Made by a program: the position numbers and the translations under genes
Notes under the pieces: model-generated
Told to the model about the DNA's origin: nothing
Database searches by the model: none
The model's input: the letters and a program-made list of their open reading frames with translations, nothing else
In this document: one piece after another, positions 34,297 to 46,185 of the stretch
How the letters are laid out: each line of letters begins with the position of its first letter
Position numbering within the stretch: position 1 is the first letter of the stretch
Assembly: GCF_902459725.1 (NCBI RefSeq)
Contig: NZ_CABPSH010000009.1
Span: forward strand, 62,001-126,000
Length of the DNA stretch: 64,000 nucleotides
DNA from: Pandoraea eparura
Lineage (GTDB): Bacteria; Pseudomonadota; Gammaproteobacteria; Burkholderiales; Burkholderiaceae
Reading direction: 5' to 3'

Positions 34297-35321
34297 ACGG
34301 TCTCGTAGGTGGCCCGCGCCAGGCACCAATCCGTCCAGGCCTTGGCCTTGTCGGGCAAACTGCGTAGCAGGTAGGCCGGATGGTAGGTCACGATCACCGG
34401 CACGCCCTCATACTCATGCACTCGCCCGCGCAGGCTGGCAATGCTCGCCTGCGTGCGCAAAAGGCTCTGTGCGGCGAAGCGGCCCATCACCACGATCACG
34501 CGCGGTTTGAGCAGCGTCACCTGGCGCTTCAGGTACGGCTCGCAGCTCGCCACTTCGTCCGCTTCGGGATCTCGGTTGTTCGGCGGACGGCACTTGAGCA
34601 CGTTGGCGATGTACACGTTCTCGCCGCGCTGCAATGTCACGGCGCGCAGCATGTTGTCGAGCAGCTTGCCGGCCTGTCCGACGAACGGCTCGCCCTGCAA
34701 ATCCTCTTGCTGGCCCGGCGCTTCCCCCACGAGCAGCCAATCGGCCTCGCGGTCGCCCACGCCGAACACCGTCTGCGTGCGCGTCTCGCACAAGCCGCAC
34801 AGGCGGCAATTGGCGACGCGCTCCGTCAGCGCCTCCCAATCGAGCGTCTCGACACCCGGCAGCGCAGGACGCGACGGCGCCTCGGTCTCGCCCGCATCGC
34901 GCATGATCGACCACAACGCGGCATCGGCGGCCGCATCGCCGTCACCGTTGCCATCGCTGTCGAGCCACATCGGCCTGTCGTCGGGGGGCAGATCCGTCAC
35001 GCGACGATTGCCGCTGCGCGGCGCGGATATCGGTGTCGGCGCCATCGCCGGGGCTGTCTCACGTCGGGCAGGCGCAACCGGCACGTTGTCCAACGTCGCG
35101 GCACGTGCGGCAGGACGCGCCATCGTCGGGGCGACGCCCGGAGCCACGTCCCACGGCGGCAGATCGTCGGCGGGCACGTCGCCCTGCGGGGCCGACACAT
35201 CGGCGACTGTTGCCACGTCGCTCTCCTGCCCGGCGGCCGTTGCCGCCTTGGCCACAGCCTCGTGCGACATCCACACTGGCCATAGCCCGAACTCTTCCAG
35301 AATCGCTTTAGGCCACGGCAC
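34257..35321 (-). CDS. Family 4 uracil-DNA glycosylase (Fe-S), with long N-terminal extension
   Basis: The enzyme removes uracil from DNA. The C-terminal ~190 residues have the family 4 layout: GEAPGQQED at 199-207, HPAYLLR (H314), and the four Fe-S cysteines C172, C175, C244 and C260 at the expected spacings. The first ~150 residues are Pro/Ala/Asp-rich and probably unstructured, apart from a conserved-looking AILEEFGLWPVW start. The start is GTG at 35321, overlapping the rimI end by 14 bases, and its end overlaps the DUF1853 gene, so all four genes look coupled. Confidence 0.88.
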   Translation of the reverse strand: MPWPKAILEEFGLWPVWMSHEAVAKAATAAGQESDVATVADVSAPQGDVPADDLPPWDVAPGVAPTMARPAARAATLDNVPVAPARRETAPAMAPTPISAPRSGNRRVTDLPPDDRPMWLDSDGNGDGDAAADAALWSIMRDAGETEAPSRPALPGVETLDWEALTERVANCRLCGLCETRTQTVFGVGDREADWLLVGEAPGQQEDLQGEPFVGQAGKLLDNMLRAVTLQRGENVYIANVLKCRPPNNRDPEADEVASCEPYLKRQVTLLKPRVIVVMGRFAAQSLLRTQASIASLRGRVHEYEGVPVIVTYHPAYLLRSLPDKAKAWTDWCLARATYETVCESTPSNPPTAN

Positions 35322-35787
35322 GGTCGGTCTCCCACGTCAGACGCATCACAATGGCGTCTTCACGACGCCCGTTCGCCGGATAGTATCCCTTGCGGCGGCC
35401 AATCTGCACGAAGCCGAAACGCTCGTAGATGCGCAGCGCCCGCACGTTCGACGGGCGCACCTCCAGCAACACGCCGCCCATGCCCTGCGCACGCGAGACG
35501 CGCACCACCTCTTCGAGCAACTGCACGCCCAGCCCATTGCCTTGCATTTCCGGGGCGACGCACACGTTGAGCAAATGCGACTCGTCGACGACCGGCATCA
35601 ACAGGAAATAACCAAGCAGTGTGCCGTCGACCGCGCGCAGGCAAACGCCCTGATGCCCGGCGTCGAGCGAATCGGTGAAATTCTGGCGCGTCCAGGGATA
35701 CGGGTACGCGCGCACTTCGACGGACACGACCTCGTCGAGATCGGCCAACGTCATCGGCGAATAATGGTTCGGGCCGGCCTGGCGCAT
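35308..35787 (-). CDS. rimI: Ribosomal protein S18-alanine N-acetyltransferase
   Basis: RimI acetylates the N-terminal alanine of ribosomal protein S18. The 159-residue GNAT protein has the acetyl-CoA motif VAPEMQGNGLGVQLLEEVV and the RimI-type blocks HLLNVCVAP, LEVRPSN and ALRIYERFGFVQIGRRKGYYP. Its ATG overlaps the tsaB stop (TGATG), and the tsaB-rimI pairing is common in proteobacteria. Confidence 0.95.
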   Translation of the reverse strand: MRQAGPNHYSPMTLADLDEVVSVEVRAYPYPWTRQNFTDSLDAGHQGVCLRAVDGTLLGYFLLMPVVDESHLLNVCVAPEMQGNGLGVQLLEEVVRVSRAQGMGGVLLEVRPSNVRALRIYERFGFVQIGRRKGYYPANGRREDAIVMRLTWETDRAVA

Positions 35788-36593
35788 CAGCGCACCTCCG
35801 GGCCGTTTGCCGGCTTGGCCCGCTCGGCCTGCTCGGCTTGAGTCGCCTCAGCCGCCTTTGCAGCCGCCTGCTTGATCGCCTCGCGCTCGGCCGTCGTTTG
35901 CGCCACCTTGTTGCGGATGTACACCGGCATCGCCTGATCGGCGGGAATGGCCTCGCCCCGCACAAAGGCGCGGGCGGCGAGCGCGGCGACGTAACGGGCT
36001 CGCGGCATGGCGTCGGCCAACACCGCTTGCGCCTGCGCGCTCGCCTGCAGACGATCGCCAAACGCCACCGCAGCATTGCCCGCGACGACGAATGCCGCGT
36101 CGGGCGCGCACACCTGCTCGGCAGCATCGAGCGATGGCGGCTGCACTTCGCGCCAGTCTCCCGCTGCCGTGTCCCAGACGTAATCGGCCCAATAGGCCTC
36201 GTTCATGCGCGCATCGAGCGCCACCAGCACGCGTTGCGTGTCGGCGTGCAACGCGCGCGCGGCTTCGGCACACGCGAGCAACGTACCGACCGGCACCACG
36301 GGCAGCCCGGCGCCAAACGCCAGACCTTGCGCGACACCGCAGGCCGTGCGCAACCCGGTAAACGACCCCGGGCCCGCGCCGAAGGCAATCGCGTTGCATT
36401 CGGCAAGCGTAATGCCGGCCTCGCGCAGCACGTCGCGTGCGGCGGGCAGGATATGCGTACTGGAGACCGGACCGGTATCGAGGTGACGCTCGACCACAAG
36501 GGCCGGCGTACCGCTGGCGGGATCGTGACGGTATACGGCAACCGAACAGAATTCGGTCGAGGTGTCGAGGGCGAGAAGCGTAATCGAAGACAT
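35787..36593 (-). CDS. tsaB: tRNA threonylcarbamoyladenosine biosynthesis protein TsaB
   Basis: TsaB partners TsaD and TsaE in making t6A at position 37 of ANN-decoding tRNAs. The 268-residue protein begins MSSITLLALDTSTEFCSVAVY and has the GAGPGSFTGLRTACGVAQGLAF block near 70-92 typical of TsaB. The C-terminal ~35 residues are an Ala/Glu/Lys-rich tail longer than in E. coli TsaB. The ATG at 36593 has no evident ribosome binding site; TACAAT lies seven bases before it, so a very short or leaderless transcript is possible. Confidence 0.93.
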   Translation of the reverse strand: MSSITLLALDTSTEFCSVAVYRHDPASGTPALVVERHLDTGPVSSTHILPAARDVLREAGITLAECNAIAFGAGPGSFTGLRTACGVAQGLAFGAGLPVVPVGTLLACAEAARALHADTQRVLVALDARMNEAYWADYVWDTAAGDWREVQPPSLDAAEQVCAPDAAFVVAGNAAVAFGDRLQASAQAQAVLADAMPRARYVAALAARAFVRGEAIPADQAMPVYIRNKVAQTTAEREAIKQAAAKAAEATQAEQAERAKPANGPEVR

Positions 36594-37001
36594 GGCGCTA
36601 TTGTAATCGGGTGAACCGCGAGCCACCTAGCGGGACCGACGCGACATCGCGCATCGCCTGTCGCTCACCGACACCCACGCCCCACATCACCCCGTGCAAA
36701 TCCGAACGTGCACTTTTCTCAAAACGCTGCTATAATCCGCGCTTCGCTTCGCGGGACGTTAGTGAACCTCCCGTAAAGTGACGAAAAACTGCGTTTTGCC
36801 CCAATCCTGTGATAAGCCGCTGTAGTTCTTGCCGGTACTGGCGTTCCTGACAAGGAACGACCCGCCACCGTCCCTGGCTTACGATACGGATTTCGATCCG
36901 CTTTCTGCCCCATCCGCGATTTGCTTCCTGCTTGCGACGAATTGGGTTTGCCGATTGGCGCCAACGCCCCGACATCACCTTTTTGATCCGCAAGAGGCTT
37001 C
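36594..37001. other. Intergenic region with long helicase leader
   Basis: This 408-base gap has no supported gene. It holds the tsaB upstream region and an extended -10 promoter at 36728-36736, leaving about 260 bases of leader before the DEAD-box helicase. The predicted transcript starts near a small hairpin with arms CCGCG and CGCGG (36737-36754). Confidence 0.55.
36728..36736 (+). promoter_or_regulatory. Extended -10 promoter of the RNA helicase gene
   Basis: TGC followed by a perfect TATAAT. No good -35 is visible. The start would be near 36743, giving a ~260 nt leader. Confidence 0.6.
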
Positions 37002-38804
<1,803 letters not shown>

Positions 38805-38856
38805 GCGGTAGGATGCCGACAGGACCGGTGATACCTCGGTCCTGCGCAAATCCGCG

Positions 38857-38899
38857 AAAACCCCGGATGTTGACGTCAACCGTCAACGCCGGGGTTTTT
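38857..38899. terminator. Bidirectional terminator between helicase and pip
   Basis: Outer arms AAAACCCCGG/CCGGGGTTTT and inner arms GTTGACG/CGTCAAC form a long hairpin, with five T residues on the plus strand and an A-run on the other side. It can stop both the helicase transcript and the convergent pip transcript. Confidence 0.85.
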
Positions 38900-38981
38900 G
38901 CTTATGCACGCTCGGTCGCGAGATGACGGGGCGCAGACACAAGCCGCGCCATTCGATCATCGTCAGGCATCGCCGTCGATC

Positions 38982-40236
<1,255 letters not shown>

Positions 40237-40249
40237 CAGGCGGCGAAGC

Positions 40250-40315
40250 TCGCCGCACTACCACTGCACTACCACTGCACTACCGCCGCACTACCACGGC
40301 ATCACTGCGGCACTA
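40250..40315. repeat. Degenerate 11-bp tandem repeat (six units)
   Basis: Units in order: TCGCCGCACTA, CCACTGCACTA (twice), CCGCCGCACTA, CCACGGCATCA, CTGCGGCACTA. The period is close to one helical turn. It lies in the aceB 3' region. Confidence 0.75.
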
Positions 40316-40363
40316 CCCGTCGATCCCGGCCCGCTTAGGCGCTCGTCGAACCGGCTCAGCGTG

Positions 40364-41962
40364 TCAGACCACTTCGTACAGCGGCAGCGTGAGGAATTCG
40401 ACAAAGTCGTCGCTTGTGCTCATCTGCTCGAAGATGATGGCCGCCCGGTCGTACGTCGGCGCCACTTGCCCCACAAGCTCCTTCACGTTGGCAAGCTCTT
40501 GCGGAATCAGCTCGCGCACCAGCTCGGCGGTGACCTTGCGGCCGTCGTCGAGCTTGCCCTTCGGCGAGCGGATCCACTGCCACACCTGCGAGCGCGAAAT
40601 CTCGGCCGTTGCCGCGTCTTCCATCAGGTTGTGAATCGGCACGCAGCCATTGCCGGCCAGCCACGCCCCGAGATAGTGGATGCCGACGTTGATGTTGTTG
40701 CGCAGGCCCGCCTCGGTGATCGGCCCTTCGGGCTGAAACGCGAGCAGGTCGCGCCCCTTGACGCTCACATCGTCGCGTTGCTTGTCGATCTGGTTCGGGC
40801 GATCGCCCAGCACCTTGACGAACTCTTCCATCGCCACGGGCACAAGACCCGGGTGCGCCACCCAACCACCGTCGTAACCGTCGGCAGCGTCGCGTGCCTT
40901 GTCGCCACGAATACCGGCGATCGCCAGTTCGTTGGCCTGCGGATCGTTCTTGATCGGAATCAGCGCACTCATGCCGCCAATGGCCGGGGCATGGCGACGA
41001 TGGCACGTCTTGAGCAGCAGTAACGCGTAGGCGCGCATGAACGGCACCGTCATGTTGATGCGGCTGCGATCGGCCAGGCAGAAGTCGGCATCGACCTTGA
41101 ACTTCTTGATGCACGAGAAGATGTAGTCCCAGCGGCCGGCGTTCAGGCCCGCACTGTGCTCACGCAGCTCGTAGAGGATCTCGTCCATTTCGAACGCAGC
41201 GAGAATGGTCTCGACGAGCACCGTCGCCTTGATCGTGCCCTGCGCCAGGCCCAGCTCGTTTTGAGCAAGCACGAACACGTCGTTCCACAGACGCGCCTCG
41301 AGGTGGCTCTCCAGCTTCGGCAGATAGTAGTAAGGCCCGAAGCCGCGCTCGAGCGACGCCTTGGCGTTATGGAACACATGCAGACCAAAGTCGAACAGGC
41401 TGCCCGACATGCGGACACCGTCCACGCTCACGTGCTTCTCGTCGAGATGCCAGCCGCGCGGACGCACGATCAGTGTGGCGACCTTGTCGTTCAAGGCGTA
41501 ACGCTTGCCGTTCTGTTCGAGACTGATGGTGCCGCGCACGGCGTCGCGCACGTTGATATGCCCTTGCAACTGGTTATGCCAGTTCGGCGTGTTCGAGTCC
41601 TCGAAGTCGGTCATGTAGCTGTCCGCCCCCGAGTTCAGCGCGTTGATGATCATCTTGCGCTCGACCGGCCCCGTGATTTCCACACGACGGCATTGCAACG
41701 CCGCCGGCAACGGCGCGATGCGCCAGTCGCCGTCGCGGATCGCTTTCGTCTCGGGCAGGAAGTCGGGCACCTCGCCGGCGTCGAGTCGTGCAGCGCGCGC
41801 CGTGCGGGCGGCGAGCAAGGCCTGACGGCGCGGCTCGAAGGCGCGGTGCAGCTTGACGATGAACGCAAGCGCCTCGGGGGTCAGGATCGCTTCGTACTCA
41901 GGACGAATATCGGTGCTGGCATCGACATGTAGTTGCATGCCGGGGGGCAGAATCAGGGACAT
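40364..41962 (-). CDS. aceB: Malate synthase A
   Basis: AceB condenses glyoxylate with acetyl-CoA to malate, the second step of the glyoxylate shunt. The 532-residue product has the signature REHSAGLNAGRWDYIFS and the active-site arginine segment IVRPRGWHLDEKH, and matches the A isoform in length. GGAGAT precedes the ATG at 41962, which fits the family N-terminus MSLILPPGMQLH. aceA lies about 2.8 kb away on the same strand with four unrelated features between, so the two are separate units. Confidence 0.97.
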   Translation of the reverse strand: MSLILPPGMQLHVDASTDIRPEYEAILTPEALAFIVKLHRAFEPRRQALLAARTARAARLDAGEVPDFLPETKAIRDGDWRIAPLPAALQCRRVEITGPVERKMIINALNSGADSYMTDFEDSNTPNWHNQLQGHINVRDAVRGTISLEQNGKRYALNDKVATLIVRPRGWHLDEKHVSVDGVRMSGSLFDFGLHVFHNAKASLERGFGPYYYLPKLESHLEARLWNDVFVLAQNELGLAQGTIKATVLVETILAAFEMDEILYELREHSAGLNAGRWDYIFSCIKKFKVDADFCLADRSRINMTVPFMRAYALLLLKTCHRRHAPAIGGMSALIPIKNDPQANELAIAGIRGDKARDAADGYDGGWVAHPGLVPVAMEEFVKVLGDRPNQIDKQRDDVSVKGRDLLAFQPEGPITEAGLRNNINVGIHYLGAWLAGNGCVPIHNLMEDAATAEISRSQVWQWIRSPKGKLDDGRKVTAELVRELIPQELANVKELVGQVAPTYDRAAIIFEQMSTSDDFVEFLTLPLYEVV

Positions 41963-42055
41963 CGGGGATCTCCAACGATCTTGATTTATATAAGGGAGTG
42001 CGCCGCAAGGAAAAACGTCAGGGGCTTTGCACAAGGCCTCACGCCGCGTTGGGCG

Positions 42056-42763
42056 TCAGGCGCGCGCTCCCGTCACTGCGTCGACGAACCGCTGCAAGTC
42101 GCGCATGTCGCGCCCCATCCCTTGCGGCGTCACGCCGAGTTGCTCGACCGGCAGCCCGGCCCGGTTGACCCAGAACGTCGGGTAACCGAACCAGGTGGCA
42201 CCGGCCACGTCCCAGCCGTTGCTGGAGACGAAAACGATGGCGTCGGCAGGCAGGCCGAACGCGTCGGGGCCGAGTTGATAGGCCTCCGGGGCGGTCTTGA
42301 ACTTGCGTACGGCGTCGACCGACAGCACGTGCTCGAACAAGTCCTTGATCCCGGCGCTCTTCAGGCCCACGTCGAGCATGCGCGGATCGCCGTTCGAGAG
42401 CACGCCGAGCCTGAGACCCTTCGCACGCAAGGCGCGCAGCACGGACGGGTTCTCGGGGAAAACGGACAGACAGGTGTATTCGTCCATTAACCGCTTCTCG
42501 GCGACGGGCGAGAGCGTGAGGTTCAGGCGGGCGGCGGCATAGCGCAGCGCGTCGATGGTGATGTCCCAGAACGGGCGGTAGCGTTCGCCACGCGGGCCCG
42601 ACAGCGTGCGCAGTTGCGTGTATTCGATCTGCTTCGCCCGCCACAGCTCGGCAAGCGCCGCCCCGCGGCCCGGGAACTGCTGCTCGGCGGCCGCCGCGAC
42701 GGCATATACGTCGAACAACGTGCCGTAAGCATCAAAAATCACTGCCTGAATACGCGAAGCCAT
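42056..42763 (-). CDS. Haloacid dehalogenase, type II (HAD superfamily)
   Basis: A 235-residue HAD hydrolase beginning MASRIQAVIFDAYGTLFDVY, with nucleophile D11, VLSNGDP (motif II), a conserved Lys in VRKFKTAPEAY and the family-specific SSNGWDVAGA. These fit L-2-haloacid dehalogenases, which hydrolyse 2-haloacids to 2-hydroxyacids; the real substrate is not known. It ends about 90 bases before aceB and is divergent from a LysR gene across 119 AT-rich bases. Confidence 0.88.
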   Translation of the reverse strand: MASRIQAVIFDAYGTLFDVYAVAAAAEQQFPGRGAALAELWRAKQIEYTQLRTLSGPRGERYRPFWDITIDALRYAAARLNLTLSPVAEKRLMDEYTCLSVFPENPSVLRALRAKGLRLGVLSNGDPRMLDVGLKSAGIKDLFEHVLSVDAVRKFKTAPEAYQLGPDAFGLPADAIVFVSSNGWDVAGATWFGYPTFWVNRAGLPVEQLGVTPQGMGRDMRDLQRFVDAVTGARA

Positions 42764-42795
42764 AACCTGGGTATCACTCAATATCACTTGTCATT

Positions 42796-42824
42796 GCCTG
42801 CCAATTGTATTATTGATGGCAGGC
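42796..42824. promoter_or_regulatory. Inverted repeat, likely LysR operator
   Basis: Perfect 7-bp arms GCCTGCC and GGCAGGC with a 15-base AT-rich centre, midway between the divergent HAD and LysR genes. LysR-type regulators usually bind such dyads in the shared promoter region. The assignment is by position and geometry. Confidence 0.5.
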
Positions 42825-42869
42825 GCCATAAAAGCGCACAAAAATCACTTTATCTTTGACTTTTTAGTA

Positions 42870-42875
42870 CATAAT
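42870..42875 (+). promoter_or_regulatory. Possible -10 box of the LysR gene
   Basis: CATAAT ends seven bases before the GTG start. If used, the transcript would begin at or next to the start codon (leaderless). No good -35 is seen at normal spacing. Confidence 0.3.
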
Positions 42876-42882
42876 CCGCCGC

Positions 42883-43824
42883 GTGGATCGCTTCAAACAA
42901 ATCGAAACGTTCGTCGCCGTGGCCGCCAAGGGGAGTCTGTCTGCGGCCGCCGCACTCGAAGGGGTGGCGCCGGCCGTGATCGGGCGGCGCATCGATGCGC
43001 TCGAGTCCCGCCTGGGCGTGAAGCTGCTCGTGCGCACGACGCGGCGGGTCACGCTCACGTTCGAAGGATCGGCGTTTCTCGAGGACTGCCAACGCATTCT
43101 CAACGAGATGCACAACGCCGAGGCCGCCGTATCGGCGGGCGGGGTCAAGGCCAGCGGCCATCTGCGGCTCTCGGCACCGGCCGGGTTCGGGCGACGGCAC
43201 GTCGCCCCGCTGCTGCCGGTGTTCATCGAATCGCATCCGGACGTCACGCTCACGCTCGACCTCTCCGACCGTCTTGTCGATCTGGTCAACGAAGGCTTCG
43301 ATTGCGCGATCCGGCTGGGTGAGTTGCCCGATTCGAGCCTCGTGTCGCTGCGCCTGGGCGAGAACCGGCGCGTGTGCGTGGCGTCGCCGGGATATCTCGC
43401 ACGACACGGACGCCCCGAATCGCTCGACGCCCTCGCCCGTCACAACTGCCTCGCCTTCGGATCGACGGCTAATCAACAGCGCGGCTGGACCTTCTCGCAG
43501 GACGGCAAGGTCGTGACCATCCGTGTGAACGGCACGATGGAATGCACGGACGGCGCCGTGCTGCACGACTGGTGCCTGGACGGCTACGGCCTCGCGTGGC
43601 GCTCGTGGTGGGAGGTGGGCGACGACATCCGGGCGGGCCGGCTCATGAGCGTGCTCGACGACTTTGCCGCGCCGCCCATCGGCATTCATGCCGTGTTCCC
43701 GCAACGCCGCCATCTGCCGCTGCGCGTGCGCCTGTTCATCGACCACCTCAAGCATCACTACAGCAGTTCGGTCTACTGGCAAGATGACGCGGTGCCCATC
43801 GCGTCGCCCAGCGCGGACCTATGA
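42883..43824 (+). CDS. LysR-family transcriptional regulator
   Basis: A 313-residue LysR-type regulator. Residues 1-60 are the winged helix-turn-helix (FVAVAAKGSLSAAAALEGVAPAVIGRRIDALESRLGVKLLVRTTRRVTLT), followed by a linker helix and a two-lobed co-inducer domain. The start codon is GTG at 42883. Transcribed away from the haloacid dehalogenase gene, which is its most likely target. The inducer is unknown. Confidence 0.92.
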   Translation: MDRFKQIETFVAVAAKGSLSAAAALEGVAPAVIGRRIDALESRLGVKLLVRTTRRVTLTFEGSAFLEDCQRILNEMHNAEAAVSAGGVKASGHLRLSAPAGFGRRHVAPLLPVFIESHPDVTLTLDLSDRLVDLVNEGFDCAIRLGELPDSSLVSLRLGENRRVCVASPGYLARHGRPESLDALARHNCLAFGSTANQQRGWTFSQDGKVVTIRVNGTMECTDGAVLHDWCLDGYGLAWRSWWEVGDDIRAGRLMSVLDDFAAPPIGIHAVFPQRRHLPLRVRLFIDHLKHHYSSSVYWQDDAVPIASPSADL

Positions 43825-43868
43825 GCGGCGACGCGCGGCGGTGTGAGGGGGCGTGAGGAATCACCGCC

Positions 43869-43886
43869 CTATCGGGACTATCGGGT
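43869..43886 (+). repeat. 9-bp direct repeat pair
   Basis: CTATCGGGA followed by CTATCGGGT, in the gap between the LysR gene and uspA. One of several short CGGG-rich 9-bp repeats in this window. Confidence 0.45.
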
Positions 43887-44078
43887 TTGCCCCCGTTGTT
43901 GCGTCGCGCCAAAGCCATAGAATCGAAACGAAGGGTCCGCTGGCAATGCGCAGGCTCGACGGCATTGAATGGCACCGAATGGCATCGACTGCCTCGGGAC
44001 GGCGGACGGGATGCAAGACCGTGATACCTGCGCGAGCCTGTGAACGCGTGTTCAGCAACGCCAACTGCGGGAGGTCAT

Positions 44079-44516
44079 ATGCTGTTTACCCACATCCTCA
44101 TTCCGACCGACGGCTCGGAGCTTTCCGAAAAAGCGGTCACGGGCGGACTCGAACTGGCGCGCGCGCTCGGCGCAAAGGTGACGGGCTATTGCTGTCTTGC
44201 GGAGTATCCGTACTCCCCTTTCAGCGAGTATGTGCTGGAAGCGCCGGCCACCTTCAGCGAACGCATTGCCGACGAGGCATGCGCGCATCTCGACAAGCTG
44301 GCCGAAGCCGCCGCGGCGGCGGGCGTGCCGTTCGAGCGCGACAGTTCCACCTTCCCGGCGCCTTATCTGGGCATCATCGACGCGGCGCAACGCCATGGCT
44401 GCGATGTCATCCTGATGGCCTCCCACGGACGGCGCGGGCTCACCAGTCTGCTGCTCGGCAGCGAGACGCAACGCGTTCTCGTGCACTCCAAGATTCCGGT
44501 CCTCGTCTATCGCTGA
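44079..44516 (+). CDS. Universal stress protein (UspA family)
   Basis: A 145-residue single-domain Usp beginning MLFTHILIPTDGSELSEKAV, with the ATP-binding type C-terminus ASHGRRGLTSLLLGSETQRVLVHSKIPVLVYR. GGGAGG precedes the ATG at 44079, fixing the start. About 250 bases without genes precede it. The exact role of such proteins is usually undefined; ATP binding is inferred from the G-x2-G-x9-G-S motif. Confidence 0.92.
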   Translation: MLFTHILIPTDGSELSEKAVTGGLELARALGAKVTGYCCLAEYPYSPFSEYVLEAPATFSERIADEACAHLDKLAEAAAAAGVPFERDSSTFPAPYLGIIDAAQRHGCDVILMASHGRRGLTSLLLGSETQRVLVHSKIPVLVYR

Positions 44517-44544
44517 TCGCGGGCCGCCGACTCGGCGGCGCATG

Positions 44545-44580
44545 AAAAAAGGCCCGTGAGCGGGATACGCTCACGAGCCT
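44545..44580 (-). terminator. Terminator downstream of aceA
   Basis: On the minus strand a stem with core GTGAGCG/CGCTCAC and loop of five bases ends in GGGCC and six T residues. It is about 175 bases past the aceA stop; an imperfect GC-rich hairpin lies between them. Confidence 0.75.
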
Positions 44581-44753
44581 CCTCTCGTTCAGGCGTGCAT
44601 CGCAACCCTGACCGCGACGGGACCGCTGTCAGGACCGCCCCGGCCGGATAGGCCGGACGCGCGGTCATGGCGCAGTGTCGTTCCCCCCTCGCTGACGATG
44701 TGCCCCCACGCGCATCGCCGCGAGGGGGCGCACCGCGCCCTCCCTCAGCCTTG

Positions 44754-46076
44754 TCAGGCTGCCTTGACCTGTGCCTTCTTCTCGTCGAAGAACTGTTCGT
44801 CCTCCGTCGAACCTTTCAGGGCCGTGGTCGAGGCGTCACGCTCAATCGTCTGCGTGACGGCATCGAAGTAGCCCGTCCCCACCTCGCGCTGGTGCTTGAC
44901 GGCGGTGAAACCCTTGTCGGCCGCCGCGAATTCGGCTTCCTGCAACTCCACGAAGGCGCTCATCTGACGGCGGGCATAGCCATGCGCCAGGTTGAACATC
45001 GAGTAGTTCAGGCTGTGGAAGCCAGCCAGCGTGATGAATTGGAACTTGTAGCCCATCGCACCGAGTTCCTTCTGGAACTTGGCGATGGTTGCGTCGTCGA
45101 GGTTCTTCTTCCAGTTGAACGACGGCGAGCAGTTGTACGAAAGCATCTTGCCCGGGAAGTGCTTGTGGATGCCCTCGGCAAACTGCTTGGCGAATTCGAG
45201 ATCCGGCTTGCCGGTCTCGCACCACACCAGATCGACGTAAGGCGCGTAGGCCAGACCGCGGGCAATCGCCTGATCGAGGCCATTGCGCGTGCGGTAGAAG
45301 CCTTCGACCGTACGCTCGCCGGTGCAGAACGGCTGATCGAGCGGATCGACATCGGCGGTGATCAGGTCAGCCGCTTCGGCGTCGGTGCGCGCAATCAGGA
45401 CAGTGGGTACGCCAAGCACGTCGGCCGCCAGGCGCGCCGCCACCAGCTTGGCCACGGCTTCGCGCGTCGGCACGAGCACCTTGCCGCCCATGTGGCCGCA
45501 CTTCTTGACCGACGCGAGCTGGTCTTCGAAGTGCACGCCGCCGGCGCCCGCTTCGATCATGGCCTTCATCAGCTCGAAGGCGTTGAGCACGCCGCCGAAG
45601 CCGGCTTCCGCATCGGCCACGATCGGCGCGAAGTAATCGATATAGCCCTCGTCACCCGGATTCTTGCCTTCCGACCACTGAATCTGGTCGGCACGTGTGA
45701 AGGTGTTGTTGATGCGGCGCACGACTTGCGGCACCGAGTTGGCCGGATACAGCGACTGATCGGGGTACATTTCGCCCGCCATGTTCGCGTCGCCGGCCAC
45801 CTGCCAGCCCGACAGATAGATCGCCTTGAGGCCCGCCTTGACCTGTTGCATGGCTTGGTTGCCAGTCAGCGCACCCAGCGCGTTCACGAACGGCTCGTCG
45901 TTGATCATGCGCCACAGACGCTCCGCACCGCGGCGGGCAAGCGTTTGTTCCGGCTGGATCGAACCACGCAGGCGCACCACGTCGTCGGCCGAGTAGCCGC
46001 GCTTGATGCCCTTCCAGCGCGGATGGGTCGCCCAGTCCTGCTCGAGTTGCTCCACTTGCTCCTGGCGCGTCGTCAT
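44754..46076 (-). CDS. aceA: Isocitrate lyase
   Basis: AceA splits isocitrate into glyoxylate and succinate, the first step of the glyoxylate shunt used on acetate and fatty acids. The 440-residue product has the catalytic signature KKCGHMGGK (C193) and the [10 protein letters not shown] block. AGGAGAG precedes the ATG at 46076. The upstream region is strikingly AT-rich for this genome and may be the control region for carbon-source response. Confidence 0.97.
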   Translation of the reverse strand: MTTRQEQVEQLEQDWATHPRWKGIKRGYSADDVVRLRGSIQPEQTLARRGAERLWRMINDEPFVNALGALTGNQAMQQVKAGLKAIYLSGWQVAGDANMAGEMYPDQSLYPANSVPQVVRRINNTFTRADQIQWSEGKNPGDEGYIDYFAPIVADAEAGFGGVLNAFELMKAMIEAGAGGVHFEDQLASVKKCGHMGGKVLVPTREAVAKLVAARLAADVLGVPTVLIARTDAEAADLITADVDPLDQPFCTGERTVEGFYRTRNGLDQAIARGLAYAPYVDLVWCETGKPDLEFAKQFAEGIHKHFPGKMLSYNCSPSFNWKKNLDDATIAKFQKELGAMGYKFQFITLAGFHSLNYSMFNLAHGYARRQMSAFVELQEAEFAAADKGFTAVKHQREVGTGYFDAVTQTIERDASTTALKGSTEDEQFFDEKKAQVKAA

Positions 46077-46185
46077 GATGATCTCTCCTGGTGTATCGAT
46101 ACAAATCAAGCGGGTGACGCTTCGCTGCCTGGGCATCGCCGGAACCGCGGTTGACCGCTGTCGGGGTCTCAAAATCGGCAGGTCT

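Noticed and set aside
44596-44753. GC-rich imperfect hairpins after aceA resembling REP elements
   Set aside because: Only one imperfect copy is visible in the window, so a repeat family cannot be claimed.
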